Shown one piece after another: positions 22,422 through 30,613 of a stretch of 64,000 nt of DNA. The stretch's first letter is position 1. Each line of letters opens with the position of its first letter. Location of the stretch: contig RIAY01000002.1 in the NCBI GenBank assembly GCA_003833075.1, positions 186,001-250,000 on the forward strand. The letters are read 5' to 3'. The notes under the pieces are model-generated. The model did no database searches. It saw only the letters and a list, made by a program, of their open reading frames with translations, and was not told where the DNA came from. The position numbers were made by a program, and so were the translations under genes. Source of the DNA: Muribaculaceae bacterium Isolate-036 (Harlan). GTDB lineage: Bacteria; Bacteroidota; Bacteroidia; Bacteroidales; Muribaculaceae.

Positions 22422-23879
22422 TTATGCTGATATAGGTTCTCGCGGAATATTTACAGGGGGTTGTGCCGGATTGTCTTCTTTGTTTGCGGAAGGCTGCTGA
22501 CCCTGCTGTTGCTTCTGTGCGGAAGCCGCGAGGAGGCGAGCGATTTCTTCTTCTGGTGCATCGGTCAGCGACAACATGGTCACGGCGGTTTCCAACGAAA
22601 TCAGACCGGCTTGATACAGGCTTGCGATGGACTGCCACTTTGCCTGCTTGTCATCGGCGAATGGTTCCGCAAATTCAAATTTGATTTTGAGAGCCTCAAG
22701 AGCTGCTCTCTTGTCGGGATGCTCGTATGCGAGTATAGCGATAACGATGTTGCGGAAGCGGCCCACAAGTTCATCGTAGATTTCTTTGCGGTTGTCGCGC
22801 TTGATGTAGCCAAGAATGAAAGCGTTGCGGATTGCTACGCCGGAAAGTGTGCCGAAGCCGCGCATGGCCTCAGTGTCAAAGTCCGGGGTGTAGGTGTCGA
22901 AGAGGATGCTCTTTGAAAGGTCGGATTTTTCCGCGTCGCGTGTCTGCGATGCCTGCGGTGGGTTGACGTACTCAAACCTTGACTTTTCGCCTGTAAGCTG
23001 AATGAGCTTTCCGGGCTTGTTGGGGTCGGTCATGGTCTGAATGACGTCGGCAGTGGCGGCGGCGATGGGGTCGGAAAAGTAATTGTTGGTGTCGCCGGTC
23101 TTACTGTCAAGCATCTCCTCGCGGTTGATGCGGGCTTCCGCGCCATCCCATGCCTTTGGCTGCTGAAAGTAGATGACGTTTATCTTGCCGGTGGGATTGG
23201 GATAGATTTCGACTTCCCATCCGATTTGCGCCTTACGGCAGTAAGCAAGGATTTTGGGTGTTTGGAAATCCCAGTGCTGAATACTGCGGCCATGTTCTTT
23301 CGTCACGTATCCGTATGCAAAGGCGGTCATGTTGCCGATGGTGTCGAACAGTGGGCGCAGGCGATAGCCTTTGGAACGCGCCAATACATTCAGCTTGACG
23401 CGACGCTCGCCTGTATCATCATCGCGGTAGATGTGCGCGATAAGGGCTGACTCGGTTTCCGCGCCGGCAAGTCGTTTCGCCTGACGGATGCGTGAATTGA
23501 AGTGCTGCTCTTCCAGAAAATCTGTGAATAGCGAAAAGGCTTCATCGTCGCCCTCTTCTTTCTTCCATTCAATAGGATTGCCGAGCAAGAAGAATAGCTC
23601 GATGTCGTTGATGTAGCGGGCGCGTGTGCGTGGCAACTTTTCCGTGATATAGGGGTCATCGCCTTTACGGAATTTGTTGGGGCGTTTCATCACGTCATGC
23701 GTCTGCGGATTATACTCCTTGATTGCTTGGTCAACTTCATCATCGCGGTTCTGGAGCATATCCAATGCGCGGCTGATGTCCTTATCCTGCAAAAGCTGAT
23801 ACAGGTCGCGGCTAACCCCGGACGCATTTAGCGTGAGGTTGCGGAAATAGGTTAAGATTTGCTGTAAGTAGTTATTCAT
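22422..23879 (-). CDS. Portal protein, SPP1 Gp6-like
   Basis: A 485-aa protein from the ATG at 23879 (MNNYLQQILTYFRNLTLNAS), 11 bp after the terminase stop; longer in-frame starts lie inside the terminase gene. YNPQTHDVMKRPNKFR, ARYINDIELFFLLGNPIEW and the C-terminal SGVAIRNAFILGYIKRDNR helix region fit the SPP1-type portal family, which forms the dodecameric DNA-entry ring of the head. The C-terminal 50 residues are Q/P-rich. Its position after TerS-TerL is canonical. Confidence 0.85.
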   Translation of the reverse strand: MNNYLQQILTYFRNLTLNASGVSRDLYQLLQDKDISRALDMLQNRDDEVDQAIKEYNPQTHDVMKRPNKFRKGDDPYITEKLPRTRARYINDIELFFLLGNPIEWKKEEGDDEAFSLFTDFLEEQHFNSRIRQAKRLAGAETESALIAHIYRDDDTGERRVKLNVLARSKGYRLRPLFDTIGNMTAFAYGYVTKEHGRSIQHWDFQTPKILAYCRKAQIGWEVEIYPNPTGKINVIYFQQPKAWDGAEARINREEMLDSKTGDTNNYFSDPIAAATADVIQTMTDPNKPGKLIQLTGEKSRFEYVNPPQASQTRDAEKSDLSKSILFDTYTPDFDTEAMRGFGTLSGVAIRNAFILGYIKRDNRKEIYDELVGRFRNIVIAILAYEHPDKRAALEALKIKFEFAEPFADDKQAKWQSIASLYQAGLISLETAVTMLSLTDAPEEEIARLLAASAQKQQQGQQPSANKEDNPAQPPVNIPREPISA

Positions 23880-23890
23880 ATCTGGCGTTG

Positions 23891-25189
23891 TTAGAATATT
23901 CCTAAATCTGATTTCTTGACTTTCTTCGGCTTGAGAATCTTGCCGAGGATGCAGCCAAGCACGTAATACCGGGTCGCGTCGATGGAGTGGTTGTTGGCAT
24001 CTTCCGGCATGTTGATGTAGTTGCCATCCTTGTCTTTTGCCCACACATAGTTGCGCAATTCTTCCTGCACGTTCAATGACCGCTTCGTGACAAAGATGTT
24101 GTCAAAGGATTTCATCTTTTCAATACCGGCAATGATGCTTCCGGCTGGCTTCGCCACAGGGTAGATGATTACACCACCCAGCCCGATTTCATCAATCAGT
24201 CGCGGGTCGGCACTGTCGGCGAAGACAAACGAGTCATCCTCGCTTAATTTCCTTATGAGGTCTTTGGAAAGTAGTCCGGTTTCAAAAATCTGCTCGTCGA
24301 TGTATAGGTCATTACCTACTACGCCGCATTTTACACATGCGCTGACATCGTTGGAATATCCGAAGTCCAGACCGCGAGCCACATGCTTGCAGTTCTTTGG
24401 AAACTCGCTGACGATACCCCATTTCTTGAAGACCGCACCCTCGGCTACGTCTGCCCATCTACCCATGAAGATGTGGCCGTAGCGTTCCGGGTCGCGCTCT
24501 TTCATTTCTTGGGCTGACCTGATAAATTCTTCCGAAAGATTTTCCTTGTTGTCAAGATACGTCGTATGGATATGAAGCACTTGCGGATGTGTGGAAATCT
24601 GCACCGGCACTCCGTCAAAGTATTCTATCCTGTGCGTGTCCTTGATGTATTTCTGATAGATGAAGTGGTTGCTATCCGTAGGGTTCATAATGATGATAAT
24701 CCTGTTCTGGATTCCAACCTGACGGATTGAAAAGGCGATTGTTTCAAATTCCCTATCGGAAGTCCACTCCTCGGCCTCGTCGCACACAAAGGTTGTGATG
24801 CCGTGGATGGATTTCAGCTTTGCGGTCTGATTGCCGGATGATGTTTTGATGCCACGGAACATAATACGGCTACCGGTCATCTTGTTTATGATGTCGGTTT
24901 TGGTCGTATGGAAGTACCGGGTCGTGCCGTCAAGCTCTATCTTTTCCAAAAATTCAGGTATAATGGAAATGTTCGCACTGGTCATAGTGTAGCGCGTATA
25001 GAGGATTTTATGCACAATCTTGTCCGATTCCGCTTTTGATAGACCTTTGCGTTTCAGTTCAAATGATAGGCGTTCCAAGAAACCGCCGATTCCGAATGAT
25101 TTACCGGAGCCACGACCGCCCGTGACAAGGATGATGAAATGTTCCTTGTCAGTATAAAGGGGGTAATATATCTCATGGTTGATAATCAT
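23891..25189 (-). CDS. terL: Terminase large subunit
   Basis: A 432-aa phage-packaging ATPase-nuclease. Walker A is GGRGSGKS at residues 24-31, Walker B is FVCDEAEE near 135, and the RNase H-like nuclease has LDFGYSND near 265, FADSADPRLI near 315 and HSIDATRYY near 410. The gene order TerS-TerL-portal and the 4-bp overlap with TerS support the call. The similarity is to PBSX/SPP1-type terminases. Confidence 0.95.
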   Translation of the reverse strand: MIINHEIYYPLYTDKEHFIILVTGGRGSGKSFGIGGFLERLSFELKRKGLSKAESDKIVHKILYTRYTMTSANISIIPEFLEKIELDGTTRYFHTTKTDIINKMTGSRIMFRGIKTSSGNQTAKLKSIHGITTFVCDEAEEWTSDREFETIAFSIRQVGIQNRIIIIMNPTDSNHFIYQKYIKDTHRIEYFDGVPVQISTHPQVLHIHTTYLDNKENLSEEFIRSAQEMKERDPERYGHIFMGRWADVAEGAVFKKWGIVSEFPKNCKHVARGLDFGYSNDVSACVKCGVVGNDLYIDEQIFETGLLSKDLIRKLSEDDSFVFADSADPRLIDEIGLGGVIIYPVAKPAGSIIAGIEKMKSFDNIFVTKRSLNVQEELRNYVWAKDKDGNYINMPEDANNHSIDATRYYVLGCILGKILKPKKVKKSDLGIF

Positions 25190-25857
25190 TCTTCTTTATC
25201 CCGTTTCTTTTGTTCCACTTCTTGACGAATCCAGCTATCAATGTCGATACCCTGTTCAATATCCTTTGGAATAGTGTCATCGGCGACTTCCGGCTGTATG
25301 GGATTCTCGCCATAGCCGTAGCGTCTTCCAAGCGTATTCAGATGGTAGCGTATCATCCAACTGTCAGGGTAGCGACTCCAGCCCTTAAATTCATCCTTTC
25401 CTTTTACGCCGCCCAACGCAAGTATGCGACTGGCGGTGTCTATCTGTTCCAGAAATTCAAGGTCGCGTTCCGCCATAATATCGACGAAAATAGGCTCTTG
25501 CGCTAACCACGATTGCAGCTTCGTCCAGCCGATTCCAAATTCTTTCATCAGCTGAGTGCGCTTTCCCTTGCACTTCGCCCAGACTTTTGCAAACATTGCC
25601 GGGGATGGCATTTCTGCGCCTCGCGCACGCGCACGCTCGCGTGCAGACGCTATCGTGTTGCGCAATTTTTCGCATTGTGAAATCGCCATTTCCAACTCGT
25701 ATCGGCTAATGTTCAGTTCGTCAGCAATTTCCGTATTGTAAAAGCCCTCAAAAGCAAGCGCATCGACCTGCGACAAAAATTCCTCACTCTCGTAATCAAA
25801 CGAGGGTGTGGCTTTGGGCTTGCGCGGTGTTTTGCTACTAATTCGCTTCTTCGGCAT
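25186..25857 (-). CDS. Probable terminase small subunit
   Basis: A 223-aa basic protein with a helix-turn-helix-like segment (GFYNTEIADELNISRYELEM, about residues 38-57) followed by a second helical array and an acidic-basic tail. Small terminases recognise the packaging site with such N-terminal HTH domains. The position directly before TerL and the 4-bp overlap support the assignment, while sequence conservation in this family is always weak. Confidence 0.75.
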   Translation of the reverse strand: MPKKRISSKTPRKPKATPSFDYESEEFLSQVDALAFEGFYNTEIADELNISRYELEMAISQCEKLRNTIASARERARARGAEMPSPAMFAKVWAKCKGKRTQLMKEFGIGWTKLQSWLAQEPIFVDIMAERDLEFLEQIDTASRILALGGVKGKDEFKGWSRYPDSWMIRYHLNTLGRRYGYGENPIQPEVADDTIPKDIEQGIDIDSWIRQEVEQKKRDKEE

Positions 25858-25869
25858 CGTCGTATTGGA

Positions 25870-26148
25870 TTATATCAGACCCATGTAAACCGGGGAATAA
25901 ACTTGTAGGCTATTAGCAATATTCCTAATCCTGATAAAGTCGGCTGCGCTGAAGTTTAATTCTCTGCTATGGTTGGCTATTTTGCAATGTAGGTATGCCG
26001 CTGATTTTTTAATATTGTCAATATAGCGATATAAGATTTTATCAATCAATGATACCCAGTTGGAATGACATCCACCAGCAAGCTCAACCTTGATTGACTG
26101 AGCTTGTCGGTAAATGTCATCTATGGATTTCTTGCGTAAAGTCATCAT
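25870..26148 (-). CDS. Uncharacterised protein, endolysin operon
   Basis: A 92-aa helical protein from the ATG at 26148 (MMTLRKKSIDDIYRQAQSIK), which overlaps the stop of the endolysin gene (ATGATGA). Longer in-frame codons lie entirely within that gene and are not coding. Related helical proteins with DIYRQAQ and CHSNWVSL segments occur near lysis or packaging genes in Bacteroidales phages. It has no transmembrane segment, so it is not a holin. Confidence 0.65.
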   Translation of the reverse strand: MMTLRKKSIDDIYRQAQSIKVELAGGCHSNWVSLIDKILYRYIDNIKKSAAYLHCKIANHSRELNFSAADFIRIRNIANSLQVYSPVYMGLI

Positions 26149-26738
26149 GTGAATTTCAGCCCGGATAGGGTGATTGCGTTGATACGTCGTTTCCAGCCCT
26201 TGATGAATTTCTTCTGGCTCGGCTTTCTGCGCACGATGCCATCCACGAAATTGATGCGGGCTTCGTAAATCTTCGTGAATAGTTCCGCTTCGTTGGCTGC
26301 GTTGACTGCGGCTATCGTCTTTGGGCCGACAATTCCGTCCTGTGTCACGCCGAGAAGCCTCTGCGGTATCTTGATGCCGTTCACGCCGCTTGCCCACACC
26401 CAATCGACGAGGTTGTTCGCAAGGGCTTGGCTTTTGATTTCATCGGCTTTCCATCTGTCCCAGAAAAGCGTCTTGAGTACGTCGCGCCAACGCTTGTATG
26501 TGATGTTACGCAGGCTGAACACCGTAGGTACGGGATAGCCTTTCCGCTTGCAGTACGCCTTGTAGGTCGCTATCGTGATACCGCACATGGTCGCGCCGCC
26601 GGCATCGTCGGGGTCATTTGCGAAGCCCGTCTTTTTCGCCTGCTCAAATATCTGTTCGGGAGGAAGTGAAAGATAGCGTTTGTTTACGCCGGCTTCAAAG
26701 TAAAGGATGAACGGGATGATTTCTTCAATCTTTGCCAT
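26145..26738 (-). CDS. Endolysin, glycoside hydrolase 108-like with peptidoglycan-binding domain
   Basis: A 197-aa protein. The N-terminal ILYFEAGVNKRY region and DPDDAGGATMCGITIATY match the glycoside hydrolase 108 N-acetylmuramidase domain; the early Glu of FEAG is the expected catalytic residue. The C-terminal LLGVTQDGIVGPKTIAAVN is a PG_binding_3-type motif. It has no signal peptide, so release would need a holin, which I cannot identify. It lies between packaging genes. Confidence 0.85.
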   Translation of the reverse strand: MAKIEEIIPFILYFEAGVNKRYLSLPPEQIFEQAKKTGFANDPDDAGGATMCGITIATYKAYCKRKGYPVPTVFSLRNITYKRWRDVLKTLFWDRWKADEIKSQALANNLVDWVWASGVNGIKIPQRLLGVTQDGIVGPKTIAAVNAANEAELFTKIYEARINFVDGIVRRKPSQKKFIKGWKRRINAITLSGLKFT

Positions 26739-26760
26739 ATTCTTGTAGTGTTAGGGTTGG

Positions 26761-27363
26761 TTATTTACCGCCGCCAAGTGCGCCTCTGACACCGCTTGAC
26801 TTTCCGCGTAGTGCAAGATGCGCGTTTCGGTCATCCATCATCTTGTCGTAATCATTATACGACCTCACGCGCCCAAGGTCAATCTTCCTGTCAGCGTTGT
26901 AAGCCCGCATGACACCGGCAAGACTGCCCGGCAGCGTCATCGCCACGACATGAGAGGGTCTGCGCATACCGGGATTGGCCTGCGCCGTGCGTTGGAAAAC
27001 AGGATTATATTGCGGGTCAAAGGTCATTTTGCCGTGAGCCTTTGCGCCGAATCTTCCGTACATGTTGTGAAGTGAACTGCGGCCATCCGAGAAAGCATAA
27101 CAATCCAGTTTGCGACCACCATTAGCGACCGCAAACGGTATGATTTTTGCCATTGCGCCTCGTTTTCCGCTGGTGGAGAATACAGACACTACATCCCCAT
27201 CGCGTTTTATCGCTACACCTGTCTTTCCGTCCGGAGTAAGAAAGCATCGCATCCGCTTGTATTCGCTTTTGCTATGCAGGTCAACCATCCAGCCGTTCCT
27301 GCCTTGCGATGCCTTGCCGCGTCTTATAGCCTTTGTAAAAGCCGACGCGGATACGCGGTACAT
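26761..27363 (-). CDS. Phage protein with possible GNAT-like fold
   Basis: A 200-aa basic protein. VSVFSTSGKRGAMAKIIPFA, KLDCYAFSDG and a later YGRFGAKAHG segment resemble the strand-helix order of a class of phage-encoded GNAT-like proteins (DCY...YxxxGF). The C-terminus ends in a Gly-rich tail. The first ATG is at 27363, but the frame stays open for about 30 codons upstream without ATG, GTG or TTG, so the true start is uncertain. The function is unknown. Confidence 0.55.
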   Translation of the reverse strand: MYRVSASAFTKAIRRGKASQGRNGWMVDLHSKSEYKRMRCFLTPDGKTGVAIKRDGDVVSVFSTSGKRGAMAKIIPFAVANGGRKLDCYAFSDGRSSLHNMYGRFGAKAHGKMTFDPQYNPVFQRTAQANPGMRRPSHVVAMTLPGSLAGVMRAYNADRKIDLGRVRSYNDYDKMMDDRNAHLALRGKSSGVRGALGGGK

Positions 27364-27453
27364 CGGCTCTTCAAGGTGAGGTACGCCCTTTCCCTTGAGT
27401 GCCTTTGTGACTCTCGCGTTATAATCTGTCTTACGTGGCTTTTTAACTCGCTA

Positions 27454-27909
27454 TCAGTCGTAAATACTTACATATTCGACATAATCCTCAATCGACTCGC
27501 CATTGCGCAGAAGTTCAAGGATAGTTCCGTCAGAAAGGTTGTCGTAAAACTCCTTTTTGGCATCGCGTCGTGCCTGTTCTTTATCCCAGCCATACTCATC
27601 GGCAAGAGCCATGAATTTATCGACCATCGCCTTGCGCGTGGCCATGATGTCTTCATCGCTGAATGTGCGGTACTTGGCCGCGATAACGTCTGCAAGCTGC
27701 GCGTAGTCATAATTCTCCGCGTCGTTGCTTTGCAGATATTTCTTCGCATCTTCCGTGGAGATGTTAAGGTTGACCTCCTGCCCGATGGCCTCGTCACTGA
27801 TAACACGCTTGCCGTCGCCGGTCATGCGTGTCGCCAGTTCAGCCGCGAGCCTGTTGCGAAAATCCGCAACCTCCGCGTCGGTTATGCTGCTTAAAAATCG
27901 GTAGTTCAT
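27454..27909 (-). CDS. Uncharacterised phage protein
   Basis: A 151-aa acidic helical protein from the ATG at 27909 (MNYRFLSSITDAEVADFRNR), 30 bp downstream of a -7 box (TAACTTTGC on the minus strand at 27939-27947). It is the first gene of an operon reading into the endolysin and packaging genes. The family is unknown; a scaffold-like role is possible but unsupported. Confidence 0.6.
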   Translation of the reverse strand: MNYRFLSSITDAEVADFRNRLAAELATRMTGDGKRVISDEAIGQEVNLNISTEDAKKYLQSNDAENYDYAQLADVIAAKYRTFSDEDIMATRKAMVDKFMALADEYGWDKEQARRDAKKEFYDNLSDGTILELLRNGESIEDYVEYVSIYD

Positions 27910-27938
27910 ATCTCTGTTGTCAGTGTCTGTATAATATG

Positions 27939-27965
27939 CAAAGTTAAACAAAATTCTTTAATTGC
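27939..27965 (-). promoter_or_regulatory. Promoter of the packaging operon
   Basis: TAACTTTGC at 27947-27939 on the minus strand is a -7 box, with a TTG-containing stretch about 20 bp upstream. The operator palindrome seen elsewhere is not present; instead AATTAAAGAATTTTGT surrounds it. This is probably the late promoter for the genes from 27909 to the portal. Confidence 0.65.
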
Positions 27966-28002
27966 GCAATACTAAATTAAAGAATAAAGTTAAATTTTTG
28001 CG

Positions 28003-28887
28003 TTAATCTTCATCATCGCCAAATTCCAATTTGTTTACAAATTCTTCGCCGTTGATGTACTTGGCCATAGGGTCGAAGCCGTAATCTTCCATGAAGCGGA
28101 CTTTCTCGCTCGGTGTCTTGAAGCTGATGACTACATAGGACAACATGCCGCCGTCCTTGTTCACGTCGTTCTGACTTGCGATGCGGTCTTTGATTTTCTG
28201 CACTTCGTTGTGGCGGGCTATCTGGTTGGCCTCGCTATCCTGATAAAAATCCGCGCTGCGGTCGAGCTTGTGATTCTCGCCGCTTTCCTTTGTCATTTCA
28301 TCGTGGATTGCAAGGTCTTCACGCTCGCCGACAACATCGCCCTTTGACCAGTCTTTGCTTTCCGTGGGTTCGCCCGGCGCGTCAGCATCGCCGCCATCCG
28401 TGGCATCTTCGCCATCGTCGCCGAACATGTCGCCCATATCATAGTCGCCGAAATCGCCAAGACCGAGGAGCTGCATATCGGTATCGTCGAAGCCGGCATT
28501 GGTATAGTCTATTCCTTGAAGAAGCTCGCGCAGCATATCATCGTCGTATGTACCCTGCACGGCTCGGTTGTTCATAAAGAGGTTCTGCTCTTTTTCCGTC
28601 TTATCGTCAAAGTCAACGACCTCAACACGAAATTCGTAATCGTTTGCGCCCGTTTCCGCATCGTAGCGGTTAACGGCATCCATGATGCTTACTTTCTGAT
28701 GACCGGATACAAGATTGCCGGAGCGCATGTTCCAGACCACGCCACCCAGCAGGCCGACGGTCTGTAAATTTTTCTTGAGCTTTTTTCGCGCCTCGTCACT
28801 GATGGTACGTGGATTGTAGGAAGCAAAATTGATTTCGCTTCGCTTGACGGTGCGCTGTTCTGCCTGTTTGATTTTGTTCGGCTTCAT
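28003..28887 (-). CDS. ParB/sulfiredoxin-like protein (IbrB-like)
   Basis: A 294-aa protein. The first 110 residues are a ParB/Srx-type domain: INFASYNPRTISDEARKKLK, GGVVWNMRSGNLVSGHQKV (the SGHQ motif at the active site) and DYEFRVEVVDFD. The middle is a long acidic, Gly/Asp-rich linker, and the last 60 residues form a second small domain. The next gene encodes a PAPS-reductase-like protein, the same pair as IbrB-IbrA in enterobacterial prophages and similar to DndB/DndC-type pairings. The function is unresolved; DNA or nucleotide chemistry involving sulfur is an inference. Confidence 0.8.
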   Translation of the reverse strand: MKPNKIKQAEQRTVKRSEINFASYNPRTISDEARKKLKKNLQTVGLLGGVVWNMRSGNLVSGHQKVSIMDAVNRYDAETGANDYEFRVEVVDFDDKTEKEQNLFMNNRAVQGTYDDDMLRELLQGIDYTNAGFDDTDMQLLGLGDFGDYDMGDMFGDDGEDATDGGDADAPGEPTESKDWSKGDVVGEREDLAIHDEMTKESGENHKLDRSADFYQDSEANQIARHNEVQKIKDRIASQNDVNKDGGMLSYVVISFKTPSEKVRFMEDYGFDPMAKYINGEEFVNKLEFGDDED

Positions 28888-29669
28888 ACTTCGTCTGATT
28901 CTTCTGATTCGGTTTCTATGCGCTTGATTATTTCCATGACCTCTTTCTCCTGACCGTATGGCAGTATGCCGTTTTCATAGTCGAAGATGAGTTTTTCGCA
29001 AAAGGGAAATTCGCGGATGGTGCGCTCGTAGTCGAGGGGGAAACGTTTCCGAAGCACAAGCAAGGAGCGCAAGTCGATGCCAAAGCCCTGACTTACATCT
29101 TTGGGGTTATAGACAAAGGGCTTGATAAGATTCCGCATTTCGATATAGCGAAGCACCTCCTTGTTCGTCCAGACGGCAAGGGGGTAAACCATTCCTTTGT
29201 CGGTCATGTACGTGCCGTTGCGCTTCTTGAAAGTCAAAAGGCGCATACGCTTCATGTAGCCGTCAACGCCTTTCATTCCGCTGAACGCCCATTTGATGCC
29301 GGTTTCCTGTCTGACCTCCTCCTCAAGCTCGCCTACCTTTCGGGGCTTGATGCTTGGGTCGCCCTCGCCATCCTGAAAGAATCCGAAGCGGTCGTAATAG
29401 TCGCGCTGATAGTGCTGAATCTGGCGAACCTCAACGTTGGGGTATTTCCGTACCGCCCATTGCAGATAGGGCTTCACATGGTCAAGACCCGGCACGAGCC
29501 ACATGTAATAGCAGATAACCTTTTTGAAAACCGGGGCTAACATATCAAGCAAAGCGATGCCGTCCTTTCCGCCGGCTGAATAATATAAAACGGCAGTATC
29601 CGTCTGTTGACGGATACGCCGAATTATTGACATGGTTTCTGCGTACTTGTTTACATTCTGCGTTGCCAT
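28884..29669 (-). CDS. PAPS-reductase-like PP-loop protein (IbrA-like)
   Basis: A 261-aa protein with the pyrophosphatase loop YYSAGGKDGIALLD (SGGKDS-like; here the final Ser is Gly) at residues 29-42, MKRMRLLTF, and YPLAVWTNKEVLRYI as in the PAPS-reductase/IbrA family. These proteins activate sulfate adducts or modify nucleotides. Substitution of the last loop Ser by Gly is worth noting. It overlaps the ParB-like gene by 4 bp, so the two are co-translated. Confidence 0.85.
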   Translation of the reverse strand: MATQNVNKYAETMSIIRRIRQQTDTAVLYYSAGGKDGIALLDMLAPVFKKVICYYMWLVPGLDHVKPYLQWAVRKYPNVEVRQIQHYQRDYYDRFGFFQDGEGDPSIKPRKVGELEEEVRQETGIKWAFSGMKGVDGYMKRMRLLTFKKRNGTYMTDKGMVYPLAVWTNKEVLRYIEMRNLIKPFVYNPKDVSQGFGIDLRSLLVLRKRFPLDYERTIREFPFCEKLIFDYENGILPYGQEKEVMEIIKRIETESEESDEV

Positions 29670-29679
29670 GATTTAGGGT

Positions 29680-29838
29680 TTAGCCGGTTGTTCCACCAGC
29701 GGCGCGGATTTGGTCAGCAAAGGCTGCGCGGAGGTCAGCGCGACGCTGTTCACGATTTCCGAGCTGGCTACGACCAGCAACTACGCCCGCAGGGGTGCGA
29801 CGGGCTACGAGTCGGCCACCGGCACCGGCACCGTTCAT
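29680..29838 (-). CDS. 52-aa Arg/Gly/Ala-rich micro-ORF
   Basis: A 52-codon frame beginning MNGAGAGGRLVARRTPAG and ending GGTTG, 10 bp upstream of the PAPS-reductase-like gene. It is very G+C-rich compared with its neighbours and rich in Gly, Ala and Arg, like a nucleic-acid-binding or disordered peptide. The frame is open 14 codons further upstream without a standard start. The composition alone cannot prove expression, but nothing else explains the 240-bp gap. Confidence 0.5.
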   Translation of the reverse strand: MNGAGAGGRLVARRTPAGVVAGRSQLGNREQRRADLRAAFADQIRAAGGTTG

Positions 29839-29907
29839 GTTCCGACGGGGGCCATAGTTGTTATCAATTCTACGTCTAACTCACTTATAGTGTTAAAGGG
29901 TTAATGA

Positions 29908-30279
29908 TTATTCGTTGATGTTGGCGGTTTCAAGAACCTTTCCGAGGGTGTACCATACCTGACAAACATAGTACACTTCGCCATTCTCTTCAAAGGTCAA
30001 ATCATTGCCGTCTTCGTCGGTCAGTACGACAAATTCAGCCGATACGACCTCCACGGTCAGACGGGGCGCATCCTTGCGGCGACCATTGATAAGGGTGAGG
30101 GCATCGTAGTGAACCGGTGTTACAACCGTGATGGCTTCGCCGTTTTCATCAGTCTTGTCTTCTTCGATGACATACTTCTTGGCGTTATTGGGATACACGT
30201 TCCGATGCTCGACTTTCTGCTCGCCTTTCAGAATTGCCTGAAAGCACTTTTTGTCAATTTGTAGGGTTAACTTTTTCAT
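29908..30279 (-). CDS. ASCH-domain-like protein
   Basis: A 123-aa protein whose opening LTLQIDKKCFQAILKGEQKV and HRNVYPNNAKKYV fit the ASCH (PUA-like, RNA-binding) fold, with YDALTLINGRRKDAPRLTVEV forming the central strand region. ASCH proteins bind RNA or modified nucleotides. It sits next to a tRNA gene, which may be coincidence. Confidence 0.7.
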   Translation of the reverse strand: MKKLTLQIDKKCFQAILKGEQKVEHRNVYPNNAKKYVIEEDKTDENGEAITVVTPVHYDALTLINGRRKDAPRLTVEVVSAEFVVLTDEDGNDLTFEENGEVYYVCQVWYTLGKVLETANINE

Positions 30280-30307
30280 TGATTTTGTTTGTAAGTGATT
30301 TTATTTG

Positions 30308-30380
30308 TAGCGGGTGTCGGACTCGAACCGACGACCTCCAGCAAGTTAAACTGGCGAGCTTCCAACTGCTCCAACCCGCG
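30308..30380 (-). tRNA. tRNA with initiator-like features, anticodon AAC
   Basis: The 73-nt minus-strand sequence from 30380 folds as a canonical tRNA: acceptor CGCGGGT with ACCCGCT, D-stem GAGC/GCTC with loop AGTTGGAA, anticodon stem CCAGT/GCTGG, variable loop AGGTC, T-stem GTCGG/CCGAC with TTCGAGT, and A73. Position 1-72 is a C-U mismatch and 11-24 is A-U, both marks of initiator tRNA, and the body resembles fMet tRNA. The anticodon loop TTAACTT puts AAC at 34-36 with an unusual U at 37, and the three G-C pairs of initiator anticodon stems are missing. CCA is not encoded (ACA follows). Confidence 0.8.
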
Positions 30381-30426
30381 ATGTTTTACGATGCTAAATT
30401 ACTGTTATTTCCGCATCGCAAAACAT
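30381..30426 (-). ncRNA. 14-bp hairpin abutting the tRNA 5' end
   Basis: On the minus strand ATGTTTTGCGATGC (30426-30413) and GCATCGTAAAACAT (30394-30381) pair completely if one G-U pair is allowed; read on the plus strand the same position is an A-C mismatch, so the structure fits an RNA made from the minus strand. Its 3' arm ends exactly at the tRNA 5' end. It may guide or block 5' processing. Confidence 0.6.
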
Positions 30427-30482
30427 TTCGGTGTCGTTCTCTTACGACCTATTACACAAAGTCGTAAATAGGTCTTTTTCCG

Positions 30483-30602
30483 TCAGTCATCCCAAACAGC
30501 GAGGGTTGTCAGACCGATGCCTTTGCACTTGATTCCCTTGTCGATAAATTCAAGCATCGCGGCAAATGCCTCTTCAAAGCTATTGTATTTAATCGTTCTC
30601 AT
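30483..30602 (-). CDS. 39-aa micro-protein
   Basis: A short frame starting MRTIKYNSFEEAFAAMLEF and ending LAVWDD, located 12 bp after the next upstream small gene. The composition is protein-like (amphipathic helix then a short strand). The function is unknown. Confidence 0.55.
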   Translation of the reverse strand: MRTIKYNSFEEAFAAMLEFIDKGIKCKGIGLTTLAVWDD

Positions 30603-30613
30603 GGTTCTGCTGC

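Noticed and set aside
24165-24482. Plus-strand frame inside the terminase gene
   Set aside because: Antisense shadow of terL; low-complexity composition and no start context.
26149-26403. Extended N-terminus of the gene at 25870
   Set aside because: These codons lie in another frame of the endolysin gene and have a shadow-like composition; the ATG at 26148 is coupled to the endolysin stop.
29688-29904. Two plus-strand frames over the micro-ORF
   Set aside because: They are antisense to the leftward operon, lack phage-like composition and arise from the high G+C content.
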